Part shown: piece after piece, positions 8,563-16,387 of the stretch
Layout of the letters: each line of letters opens with the position of its first letter
Position numbering within the stretch: the first letter of the stretch is position 1
Assembly (NCBI RefSeq): GCF_026625745.1
Contig: NZ_CP113061.1
Span: forward strand, 930,001 to 994,000
Origin: Asticcacaulis sp. SL142
GTDB taxonomy: Bacteria > Pseudomonadota > Alphaproteobacteria > Caulobacterales > Caulobacteraceae
Direction of reading: 5' to 3'
DNA: 64,000 nucleotides
Position numbers and translations under genes: made by a program
The notes under the pieces: generated by a model
Database searches by the model: none
What the model saw: the letters and a program-made list of their open reading frames with translations, nothing else
Told to the model about the DNA's origin: nothing

Positions 8563-8742
8563 TCAACCCGGCATCAGTTCCTCAAGCGACTCTTTCCACG
8601 GCAGGTCTTCATAGCGCGGGGTGAACCCTGCCGCTTCGTAGGATTTTCGCGTGGTGACAAAATCCACGTCGCCATTGCCGTAAATCACCAGTTCTTCGCG
8701 GTTAAGGCCACGCCCGCGATAAAGGCCATACATCTCGATCAT
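8563..8742 (-). CDS. Small uncharacterised protein, 59 aa
   Basis: A 60-codon frame (59 residues plus TGA) starts MIEMYGLYRGRGLNREELVI and ends in an acidic segment (DLPWKESLEELMPG). GGGAGA lies six bases before the ATG. The composition is that of a soluble folded protein with no membrane segment. I do not recognise a family. It lies upstream of the ArsC/Spx-like gene on the same strand, 53 bases away, and may be cotranscribed with it. Confidence 0.55.
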   Translation of the reverse strand: MIEMYGLYRGRGLNREELVIYGNGDVDFVTTRKSYEAAGFTPRYEDLPWKESLEELMPG

Positions 8743-8950
8743 GCAATGTCTCCCGATGTCCCGGTCAGGTTCTCACCGAAACATATCCCCTGGCGCGCGA
8801 ATTTACCATTCACCCCCGGTAAACTTACCGCGAGCAGCCCTCCAAAACGCTCGCCTTATGAGCGAAATGCGCCCAATGGTTAACTTGCCAATTGCTCTCT
8901 TATGTCCTTTGCCGGACAGTAAGTGACCCCACAATCATAAGGAGGAGACC

Positions 8951-9202
8951 ATGACCACCGCGATAGTCCCCGATCATCGCCTGCTCAATCAGTATCTTGA
9001 CGCGGTACTGCACGCCTTTTCGACGGGTAAACGCCCCCACAGCGATACCCGCGAAAAGATCATCTACATCATTCAGGCCGCCAGCCAGAACGATGCGGAG
9101 CTTGAAACCTATCTGCGTCAGGAAATTGAGGCCTATAACCGCCCGTCGGCCGGACGGCGCCGAGTCATGAAACCGCTGAGCGTCACTGAGCCAACCCATT
9201 AA
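8951..9202 (+). CDS. Small uncharacterised protein, 83 aa
   Basis: An 83-residue soluble protein starting MTTAIVPDHRLLNQYLDAVL. A very strong ribosome binding site (AAGGAGGAG) lies a few bases before the ATG, which supports real expression. It is predicted mostly helical with charged residues (TREKIIYIIQAASQNDAELE), and no known motif is seen. The GH130 gene starts 20 bases after its stop, so the two probably share a transcript. Confidence 0.65.
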   Translation: MTTAIVPDHRLLNQYLDAVLHAFSTGKRPHSDTREKIIYIIQAASQNDAELETYLRQEIEAYNRPSAGRRRVMKPLSVTEPTH

Positions 9203-9221
9203 CGCCCTCAAACCACAAAGC

Positions 9222-10364
9222 ATGACCTACGCCGTAGACTGCCTGATCCTGACGCCCGGCGATATAGACCTGTCGCGATCGCCTTTGGCAGGGCTTGGGG
9301 CGGGGCTTGGGGCTGGGCTTGGGGCGGAGACCTTTGTGCTGGGGGCTTTCAATCCCGGCCTGACACGGCTGGAAAGCGGCAATCTGCTGATGATGGTGCG
9401 CGTCGCTGAGGCTTTGAAAACGCCAATAACGAACGGCCATATCCACGCCATCAGGTGGGATGCTCAATCAGGTTACGTCCTTGATCCGTGGCCGCTGGAT
9501 TGGGTCGACACCACCGACCCACGCGTCTTTAAGGTTGCGGACGCCTCATGGAAGGTCATCGCCCTGACCTCACTGTCGTGGCTTTTGCCCGTGGAGTTGA
9601 GGCCTGACGGACTGGAGATTATCAGCATCCACTACGATAAAGCGATCACGCCCACCGCCAGCTTTCAGTGTTATGGCATAGAAGACCCGCGCATCAGTAA
9701 GGTGAATGGTGAGTGGCTGATGACCACCTGCTCGATCAGTCCGGAGCGTCACGCGACCGTGCTTTACAGGTCTCAGAACGGTCTGGACTGGCGCTTTGCC
9801 GACATGGTTCTGGATCACCAGAATAAGGACATGCTGATCTTTGAAGGCCTGATCACAGATGAATATTGGGCCCAAACCCGCCCGTTGGGGGATGTCTATT
9901 TCGCCTATCCGCCAGACAGTCCCTGGCATGCCGGTCCGTCAATTAATCTGGCGACCTCAAAAGACGCGCTCTACTGGAAGCCCTGCACGCGCGCCGGCCT
10001 GCGTCCAAAGAAGGGCATGGCAGCCACGGCCCGCATGGGCGGCGGCACACCACCGATCCTGACGCCCGATGGCTGGCTGAGCCTGTGGCATGGGGTCGAG
10101 CCCAAAGTGGTCGTCGGCATCTACCGTACCTATTGGTCACTACTGGATAAGGACGACCCCAGCCGCGTGATCCATACCTCTCCACAGCCGTTGCTGGAGG
10201 CTAATCCCGACCTGACAGCCCCCCTTCAGGATAAAATGTACCTGAACGACGTGGTTTTTACGACCGGCATAGTTGATGGCGGCGATTATTATATCGTGGC
10301 TTCGGGTGAGACCGATCTGGCCTGCCGCATCACCCATATCCCCAAATCGGTATTCCGGATTTAG
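9222..10364 (+). CDS. GH130-family glycoside phosphorylase or hydrolase
   Basis: A five-bladed beta-propeller enzyme of glycoside hydrolase family 130, which in characterised members phosphorolyses or hydrolyses beta-mannosides. Diagnostic features are FNPGLTRLESGNLLMMVRVAE at the N-terminus, GIEDPRISKVNG near residue 152 with the proposed catalytic Asp, and GGTPPILTPDGWLSLWHGVE near residue 275. There is no signal peptide, so it should act in the cytoplasm. The specificity is not predictable. Residues 24-36 are a GLGA repeat encoded by three tandem 12-bp units, absent from the usual family fold. Its last four bases overlap the end of the convergent DUF1501 gene. Confidence 0.85.
   Translation: MTYAVDCLILTPGDIDLSRSPLAGLGAGLGAGLGAETFVLGAFNPGLTRLESGNLLMMVRVAEALKTPITNGHIHAIRWDAQSGYVLDPWPLDWVDTTDPRVFKVADASWKVIALTSLSWLLPVELRPDGLEIISIHYDKAITPTASFQCYGIEDPRISKVNGEWLMTTCSISPERHATVLYRSQNGLDWRFADMVLDHQNKDMLIFEGLITDEYWAQTRPLGDVYFAYPPDSPWHAGPSINLATSKDALYWKPCTRAGLRPKKGMAATARMGGGTPPILTPDGWLSLWHGVEPKVVVGIYRTYWSLLDKDDPSRVIHTSPQPLLEANPDLTAPLQDKMYLNDVVFTTGIVDGGDYYIVASGETDLACRITHIPKSVFRI
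9291..9326 (+). repeat. Three tandem 12-bp units inside the GH130 gene
   Basis: GGGCTTGGGGCG is repeated three times with one change (the last base of the second unit is T). It codes for GLGAGLGAGLGAE. The unit is a multiple of three, so copy-number change would keep the frame. Confidence 0.9.
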
Positions 10365-11542
10365 GCGATCAGCCCCTTGATCGGCGCTACCCGCTCAGAC
10401 CCTGGAAACACCGTACCTGACAAAGACGAAGCCGATACCCCAAACTGATCCGCCGCAATGCCCTTAATGACGGCCCGCAGATCGGTTGTCGGCATCAGAT
10501 CGCGGTTTTCAAAAAGCTGTCCGCCTTTCAATCCCGGCCAATCACCAATGACCCGACCGCCCTTGACCGCACCACCGGCCAGAAACGCCACTGTACCGGT
10601 GCCGTGATCCGTCCCCTTGGTGCCGTTGGGATTGACGGTGCGGCCAAATTCCGTAACCACCAGTACGGTCGTATCCTGCCACGCAGGCCCCAGCGTCGTC
10701 TCAAAGGCCGCAATCGCCTGATCCAGCCCGCCCATAAGACGCGTCAGTCTCTGGGTTTCCTGTGCATGGGTATCCCAACCGTCAAACGCCAAGGCCGCCA
10801 GACGCGGGCCTTCGGGCTGCGCCATAAGGTTGGCAGCCCCTTGCGCCATCTGCACCATCATGGCCGGATCAGCCGAGCCGCCGCGCGCATTGGTTTGGGT
10901 CATGTTGGCGGCGATTTTACCGGTCTCCACCCCTTCGGTCAGCACCCTGTATAATAAGGGATCGGACTGTTCATAAAGCGCCATCAGCCGCGCTGGCAAA
11001 TCCGGATCGACCGGCGACAGGCTAGACGGCGCCCAACCCAGCACTTCGGCTTCCCCGCGCATAACCAGTGGTGTCGTAGCGCCCACGCCCAAGCCCCGGA
11101 TTGGCGCGCCCTGCCCCTTGGGCATTACAGTCAACAGCCGGTTCATCCAGCCGGAGCGGGTAAAGCCAGTCTTTTCATGACCGGACTCCAAAACGTCCTG
11201 GCCATCGAAATGGGATCGTTCGCGGAAAGGCGAGGCGACCGCATGAACGACCGCCCCTTGCCCGGCCTTATATAACCGCGCAAACTGCGGCATGGCCGGA
11301 TTAAGCGCGAACAGGTCATTGAGCGGCAGCGCATCGGCCTTAACAGCCGCCAGTTCCCCGCGCACCCGCTCAAAATCCGGATCACCGACCGGCGGCACGG
11401 CGCTCAAGCCATCCAGCGCCCCGCGCAGGATAATGGTGACAAATCGCGGATCTCGGCCTGTGGCCGCATGGGCCAGCCCAAAGCCACCAAAGGCGGCACT
11501 CGCCCCCATCAGGCCCAGTAAATTACGGCGATGAATAGTCAT
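10361..11542 (-). CDS. DUF1501 domain protein, Tat-exported
   Basis: A 393-residue protein of the DUF1501 family, which has an alkaline-phosphatase/sulfatase-like fold. The N-terminus MTIHRRNLLGLMGASAAFGG has a twin-arginine signal with an Ala-rich h-region ending near GLAHAA. Family motifs include RGALDGLSAVPP, FDGQDVLESG, GWDTHAQETQRLTRLMGGLD, VVTEFGRTVNPNGTKGTDHG and FLAGGAVKGGRVIG. The function is unknown. It lies two bases after the DUF1800 gene, with which the family is very often paired, so the two products probably work together in the periplasm. Confidence 0.9.
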   Translation of the reverse strand: MTIHRRNLLGLMGASAAFGGFGLAHAATGRDPRFVTIILRGALDGLSAVPPVGDPDFERVRGELAAVKADALPLNDLFALNPAMPQFARLYKAGQGAVVHAVASPFRERSHFDGQDVLESGHEKTGFTRSGWMNRLLTVMPKGQGAPIRGLGVGATTPLVMRGEAEVLGWAPSSLSPVDPDLPARLMALYEQSDPLLYRVLTEGVETGKIAANMTQTNARGGSADPAMMVQMAQGAANLMAQPEGPRLAALAFDGWDTHAQETQRLTRLMGGLDQAIAAFETTLGPAWQDTTVLVVTEFGRTVNPNGTKGTDHGTGTVAFLAGGAVKGGRVIGDWPGLKGGQLFENRDLMPTTDLRAVIKGIAADQFGVSASSLSGTVFPGSERVAPIKGLIA

Positions 11543-11544
11543 TT

Positions 11545-12951
11545 TTAGCGCCTCATAAATTCGGGGGACATGAACAGAATGGCTAAGCCTTGCGCACGGC
11601 TTTCGGCGCGGGCAATGGCGGTGCGTGTCGCCTCACTCAACGACGGACCAAACAGGCTTTCACTTAATTCGCGGGCATCGAGCCGCTCCGCCGCCCGTAT
11701 CGACAGACTGTTGGCGACCTCAAGACGCGTGCTCAGGCCTTCGGGCGAGGCCCAGACATCGGCCGTGTCGGCAAAGCCATTCGGGCCCGGCGGCTCCCAC
11801 AGTGGCTGGCCCATAGCCTTGAGCGTGGTCGCGATCATAGCCGGTTTCATTTTGGTGTCACTGGCGCGGATCATGGCAATCAGATGCTCCTGCGGGGAGC
11901 GTATCTTGGCCGGTTGCGCGCTCCAGCTTTCGGGTGCATCAATCAGGGTCTCATAGACCGTTTTCAGATCGCCGTCGCTGCGGGTAAAGCTCTGGCTCAG
12001 CTTCTCAACTAGAGACTGTGGCGGCACATCGGCCACGAAATGACGCGCCAGCTTATAGGCAATATGGTTGGCGGTCGCCGGATGACGGCTCAGGTCTTTC
12101 AACACCGCCAACCCCTGATCCTGCCCCGCCTGCGCATAGGTTTTTCCCAGCACCGTCTGCGGCCCCGGTTCATGCTGATTGGCATTAAAGCCGAAATCAC
12201 CGGCCTTGCGGTCAATGCCCCAGCCGGTGATGACCTTGGCAAAGCTGGTGACATCAGCCTGAGCGTAGCCGCCGTTCACCCCCAGCGTATGCAACTCAAG
12301 AATTTCGCGCGCCAGATTTTCATTCAGGCCCCGCTGGCCTTTGCGGTTGGCGCGAGAATTTGGGCCGATCGATTGGTGATTATCCAGATACATCAGCATG
12401 GCAGGATGGCTTTCAGCCGCAATCAAAAGGTCGGTAAATGAGCCGAATATGTGGGGCCGGATCGCCTCACGCTCATAGGCGCCCGCCAGTACCCCGACTG
12501 GCAAAGACCGGTTGACAGCGACCGCGAAATGATTGGCCCAAAACATCACCAGCCGCTCATTGAACCCGATCACCGGTGTCCGCAGGCTGCCGTCATAGCG
12601 GGCAGACAACTCATCAATGAAAACCCGACGACGGGGATTATCGGGCGTGTCGTCCATCTGACGGGCCTGCTTTTTGCCTTTGCCCGCCGCCATCATCTCT
12701 GGTTTTTCAGAGGCCATACCTTCCGCCATTTCGGGTATGGCGGTCGCTTTGCGATTATCACGCCTTGAGGCCTGATAGACCTCCAGTTGCTGCATAAGGG
12801 CCGGTGTCGCTGGCAAATCCGCCAGTGAGTCAGGCGATACCATCTCCGCTTTCAGCGCTTCCCGCGCGTCGCCGGTCAGCCCCCTACCGCCTGCAGACAG
12901 GCCCAGACCAAAGCGGTTAACCGCTAAAACTAATGATGACGCGACAGCCAT
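11545..12951 (-). CDS. DUF1800 domain protein
   Basis: A 468-residue DUF1800 protein starting MAVASSLVLAVNRFGLG from the ATG at 12951, which has AAAGGA upstream; an in-frame ATG at 12978 is also open but poorly placed. Family motifs are LVMFWANHFAVAVNR, NLAREILELHTLGVNGGYAQ, DVTSFAKVITGWGID and HIAYKLARHFVADVPP. A segment rich in charged residues (about 60-100) interrupts the first domain. No function is known; the gene pairs with the Tat-exported DUF1501 protein directly downstream. Confidence 0.9.
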   Translation of the reverse strand: MAVASSLVLAVNRFGLGLSAGGRGLTGDAREALKAEMVSPDSLADLPATPALMQQLEVYQASRRDNRKATAIPEMAEGMASEKPEMMAAGKGKKQARQMDDTPDNPRRRVFIDELSARYDGSLRTPVIGFNERLVMFWANHFAVAVNRSLPVGVLAGAYEREAIRPHIFGSFTDLLIAAESHPAMLMYLDNHQSIGPNSRANRKGQRGLNENLAREILELHTLGVNGGYAQADVTSFAKVITGWGIDRKAGDFGFNANQHEPGPQTVLGKTYAQAGQDQGLAVLKDLSRHPATANHIAYKLARHFVADVPPQSLVEKLSQSFTRSDGDLKTVYETLIDAPESWSAQPAKIRSPQEHLIAMIRASDTKMKPAMIATTLKAMGQPLWEPPGPNGFADTADVWASPEGLSTRLEVANSLSIRAAERLDARELSESLFGPSLSEATRTAIARAESRAQGLAILFMSPEFMRR

Positions 12952-13034
12952 GGCGTATCCTTTTGGATATATTTCCAAATAAAGTCATCATACAAATCGG
13001 GCGAAATTCCGCCCGAAATCTGAACGGAAATTTC

Positions 13035-13048
13035 TGGTAGCGCTATCA
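13035..13048. promoter_or_regulatory. LacI-type palindrome upstream of the MFS/GH43 pair
   Basis: TGGTAGCGCTATCA is a near-perfect palindrome with the central CG typical of LacI-family operators. It sits 52 bp upstream of the transporter start. Operators of this shape control xylose and xyloside genes in Caulobacter relatives. No LacI-family gene lies in the window, so the repressor would be encoded elsewhere. Confidence 0.5.
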
Positions 13049-13100
13049 GCTATAACGTGCCAACCTCTCTCAAAAATATAAAACAGGGAGAGGTTGGCTT

Positions 13101-14369
13101 ATGTTCGCAAAACCTATACGGGCCTTGCGCTGGTGGATCATCGGGCTGGTGATGCTCGGAACGATCATAAATTATCTGACGCGCAGCACCTTAAGCGTCG
13201 CGGCCCCCACGCTGACGACCGAACTTAACCTCACGCCGCAGCAGTACAGCTACATTACCGGCCTGTTTCAGCTTGGCATCATGATGCAGCCCATCGCGGG
13301 ATATTTTCTGGATATCATCAAGCTGAAATGGGGCTTTGCCATCTTCGCCACCGCCTGGGGCCTGATCACCATGGCCCACGGACTGGCCAATAGCTGGCAA
13401 GGTCTGGCAGCCCTGCGCGGTCTTTTAGGGTTTGCCGAAGGCATCGCCCACCCCGGCGGTCTTAAGGTTGTTGCCGAATGGTTTCCGGCCAAAGAACGCG
13501 GTCTGGCCGGCGGCATCTACAATATCGGTGCGTCATTCGGGTCGATGCTGGCCCCGCCCCTAGTGGTGTGGGCCATCCTTTATTACAACTGGCGCATGGC
13601 CTTTGTGATCACCGGCGTGTTCGCATTGATTTGGGTGGTTTTGTGGATCTTCTGTTATCAATCGCCGGAAAAGCACAAAGCTCTGTCTGAGGCGGAAAAA
13701 ACCTACATCAAGGAAGGTCAGGAAAGCTTTCTGGAAGGCACCGCCGAAAAGCCCTCGCCTATGAAAATCCTGCGGCAGCGCAATTTCTGGGGCATTGCCC
13801 TGCCGCGCTTTCTGGCCGATCCGACCTAGGGCACGCTGACCTTCTGGATGCCGTTATATCTGGCCACGTCGCGCGGGTTCGACCTGACCCAGATCGCGCT
13901 GTTTGCGTGGCTGCCGTTCGTCGCCGCCGACATCGGCTGCCTGTTCGGGCCTGCGGTAGTGTTGTGGCTGCAAAAGCGCGGCATCTCCCTGATTAATGCC
14001 CGCCGCTGGACCTTTACGCTGGGGGCGGTACTTATGACCAGCATGATCTTTGTCGGCATGGTCGATAGTCCTTATGTGGCCATCGGGCTTCTGTGCCTGG
14101 GGGCGTTTGCGCACCAAACCCTGTCGGTGACCGTGATCACCATGTCGACCGATCTGTTTCGCAAACACGAAGTCGGCACGGTCACCGGCATGGCGGGCAC
14201 CTTTGCCAATCTGGGGGTTCTGCTGTTCTCATTGGCCATTGGGGCGCTGGTCACCACCGTCGGATATGAGCCGTTCTTTATTGTGCTGGGCGTACTTGAT
14301 CTGATTGCCGCCGCCGTTTTGTGGACTCTGGTCAAAGCACCAGCACCTGAAGCGGAGGTCAAGCCATGA
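13101..14369 (+). pseudogene. MFS sugar or uronate transporter with an in-frame TAG
   Basis: A 422-codon major facilitator gene of the anion:cation symporter/hexuronate (ExuT-like) type. It has INYLTRSTLSVAAP in helix 1, LRGLLGFAEGIAHPGG in helix 4 and WFPAKERGLAGGI in the loop after it. Codon 243 (13827-13829) is TAG in ADPT-stop-GTLTFWMPLYL. The same frame continues for 180 codons with good transporter helices. The family has Trp here, so TGG to TAG by one base is the simple explanation. As written, only the first six or so helices would be made. The stop TGA overlaps the ATG of the GH43 gene, and downstream translation may be reduced. A sequencing error or suppression cannot be excluded. 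Confidence 0.85.
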
Positions 14370-15973
14370 TCCGCAACCCGATCCTGCCCGGTTTTAACCC
14401 CGATCCGTCTATCGTCCGTGTCGGCGATGACTACTACATCGCCACCTCGACCTTTGAATGGTATCCGGGCGTTCAGATCCACCATTCGCGCGATCTGGTC
14501 AACTGGCGGCTGATCGCGCGGCCGCTTAATCGTGCCGCCCAGCTTGATATGCGCGGGGCTCCCGATAGCTGCGGCGTGTGGGCGCCGTGCCTGACCTATG
14601 CAGACGGATTGTTTTACCTGATCTATACCGATGTCAAACGCTATGGCCGCACCACGGTCGGCGGTGCCAGCGGGGCGTCACTGCGGGATTTCCATAACTA
14701 TCTGGTGACCTGCCCGACCATTGACGGCGACTGGTCAGATCCGGTTTTCTTGAATAGCGGTGGGTTTGATCCGTCACTGTTTCACGATGACGATGGTCGC
14801 AAATACCTGACCAACATGCTGTGGGACCACCGGCCCGGACGCAATCGCTTTGCCGGGATTGTCATTCAGGAATATTCGCCCGCTGAGCAGGCCTTGATCG
14901 GGGAACGCAGGCTCATTTTCGAGGGCACCTCGCTCGGCTTCACCGAAGGCCCCCATGTCTATAAGCGCAACGGCTGGTATTATCTGCTGACCGCCGAAGG
15001 TGGCACCGGCTGGAACCACGCCGTAACCCTGGCGCGCTCCAAATCCCTGATGGCGCCATATGAGTTGCACCCCAAGCGCCATATTTTAACCAGCCGGGGC
15101 CGCCACGACAGCCCGCTGCAACGGGCCGGACATGCCGATTGGGTGGAAGCCCGCGATGGTACGCCGATGATGGTCTATCTGTGCGGCCGCCCGCTGCCCA
15201 ACCGCGGGCGGTGCGTTATGGGGCGTGAAACCGCCATTCAGCCGATACGCTGGACCGAAGACGACTGGCTGGAGACGGTCGCGGGCGATGGCTTGCCGCT
15301 TTTGGAATGTGACAGCCCCGAACCCTTACAGACCGCCCCCACGCCCCCGGTCAGAACCACATTCGACACGCCCGTTCTGCCCATTGAGTTTCAGTGGCTG
15401 CGCACGCCCGAACCCCAGCGCCTGTTCAGCCTGACCGAACGGCCCGGTCACCTCAGACTCTATGGCCGCGAATCTATCGGAAGCCTTTATGAGCAATCGC
15501 TCATCGCCCGCCGTCAGCAGGCCTTTAGCTATACCGCTGAAACCGAGATGGCGTTTGAACCGGCCCATTATCAACAGGCCGCCGGGCTGGTGTGCTATTA
15601 CAATAGCAGCAAATTCCACTACCTTCATGTCTCGCACGATGACACGGTGGGCCGCCATATCCGTGTGATGTCGGCCCTGCCCGATGCGCCTGTGAGTGAT
15701 GCCTTCACCGCACCGATACCGATCGGGTCAGGCCCAATCGCCTTACGGGTCGAGGTCACCTATGAGCATCTGCGCTTTGCCTTCAGGCTGGCCAGTGATG
15801 GCGAATGGACATGGATCGAAGCGGTGTTCGACGCCAGCATTTTGTCGGATGAGGCTACGGCACCGGGCCTGCCCAATTTCACCGGCGCATTTGTCGGCAT
15901 GGCCTGTCAGGATATGTCCGGCACGGTTCTGCCTGCCGATTTCGCATTTTTCGATTACCATGAGCGTCCGTAA
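14366..15973 (+). CDS. GH43-family beta-xylosidase / alpha-L-arabinofuranosidase
   Basis: A 535-residue family 43 enzyme. The N-terminal five-bladed propeller starts IRNPILPGFNPDPSIVRVGD, whose Asp (DPS) is the catalytic base. GGFDPSLFHDDDGRKYL holds the pKa-modulating Asp, and GFTEGPHVYKRNGWYYLL the proton-donor Glu. The C-terminal part (about residues 325-535) is the beta-sandwich found in GH43 beta-xylosidases. No signal peptide is seen, so it likely splits xylo-oligosaccharides in the cytoplasm after uptake by the transporter encoded just upstream (ATGA overlap). A LacI-type palindrome probably controls the pair. Sequence alone does not separate xylosidase from arabinofuranosidase. Confidence 0.9.
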   Translation: MIRNPILPGFNPDPSIVRVGDDYYIATSTFEWYPGVQIHHSRDLVNWRLIARPLNRAAQLDMRGAPDSCGVWAPCLTYADGLFYLIYTDVKRYGRTTVGGASGASLRDFHNYLVTCPTIDGDWSDPVFLNSGGFDPSLFHDDDGRKYLTNMLWDHRPGRNRFAGIVIQEYSPAEQALIGERRLIFEGTSLGFTEGPHVYKRNGWYYLLTAEGGTGWNHAVTLARSKSLMAPYELHPKRHILTSRGRHDSPLQRAGHADWVEARDGTPMMVYLCGRPLPNRGRCVMGRETAIQPIRWTEDDWLETVAGDGLPLLECDSPEPLQTAPTPPVRTTFDTPVLPIEFQWLRTPEPQRLFSLTERPGHLRLYGRESIGSLYEQSLIARRQQAFSYTAETEMAFEPAHYQQAAGLVCYYNSSKFHYLHVSHDDTVGRHIRVMSALPDAPVSDAFTAPIPIGSGPIALRVEVTYEHLRFAFRLASDGEWTWIEAVFDASILSDEATAPGLPNFTGAFVGMACQDMSGTVLPADFAFFDYHERP

Positions 15974-15985
15974 GTCCATGTCTTA

Positions 15986-16027
15986 GCGTCTAAGAACACT
16001 CAGACGCCCTATATAAAAAATATATAG
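15986..16027 (+). terminator. Two hairpins after GH43
   Basis: GCGTCT (15986-15991) pairs with AGACGC (16002-16007). It is followed by the inverted repeat CTATATA-AAAAA-TATATAG (16009-16027). Neither has a T-run, so the call as transcription end is tentative; the AT-rich palindrome could instead be part of the kdp promoter. Confidence 0.35.
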
Positions 16028-16069
16028 CCCACCTCCGCAATCATACACCGCCTATATGCCGATCAGCCT

Positions 16070-16107
16070 AAAGCCCTCTCACCTTAAACGTGAACGGAGG
16101 GCTTTTT
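16070..16107 (+). promoter_or_regulatory. Terminator-like hairpin covering the first kdp ribosome binding site
   Basis: AAAGCCCTC (16070-16078) pairs with GAGGGCTTT (16097-16105), with an inner TCAC/GTGA stem and a run of five T (16103-16107). The Shine-Dalgarno GGAGG (16096-16100) lies in the 3' arm, and the ATG of the leader protein follows at 16110. Such a structure could end transcription before kdp or block translation. I infer an attenuation control; the sensed signal is unknown. Confidence 0.5.
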
Positions 16108-16109
16108 AT

Positions 16110-16205
16110 ATGGCCATCGTCTATTGCCTGGCCGGGGCAGGCTTTTTCGGCCTGTGCCTGGCTTTTGTCGGTTTCGCCGAAGACTTGCGTGAGGGCGGAT
16201 CATGA
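16110..16205 (+). CDS. 31-aa membrane peptide at the head of the kdp operon
   Basis: The frame reads MAIVYCLAGAGFFGLCLAFV followed by GFAEDLREGGS. It has one hydrophobic helix and a short charged tail. Its TGA overlaps the ATG of kdpF (ATGA), so the two are coupled, and GGAGG lies upstream within a hairpin. Small unannotated frames of this kind precede kdpF in some alphaproteobacteria. It may be an accessory subunit or a leader that sets kdpF translation; no function is known. Confidence 0.55.
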   Translation: MAIVYCLAGAGFFGLCLAFVGFAEDLREGGS

Positions 16206-16294
16206 TCGCGCTCTATATTGCCGCAGGCTTAGTGACCGTCGCTTTGGCGGGCTATCTGATCGTTGCCCTGATCAAGCCTGAGCTTTTTCCCTAA
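16202..16294 (+). CDS. kdpF: KdpF, small subunit of the K+-transporting ATPase
   Basis: A 30-residue protein with a single membrane helix: MIALYIAAGLVTVALAGYLI then VALIKPELFP. The C-terminal LxKPExF motif is characteristic of KdpF, which stabilises the KdpABC complex by binding lipid-facing parts of KdpA. It overlaps the preceding 31-aa frame by four bases and lies 93 bases before kdpA. Confidence 0.88.
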   Translation: MIALYIAAGLVTVALAGYLIVALIKPELFP

Positions 16295-16387
16295 CAACTT
16301 AATTATTTTAACGCGCATTTATATCCAAAAAACCGCCTTGAAACTTCCTTGGCACTTTTTGGAATGCGCTTATCCGGAGAAACCGAC

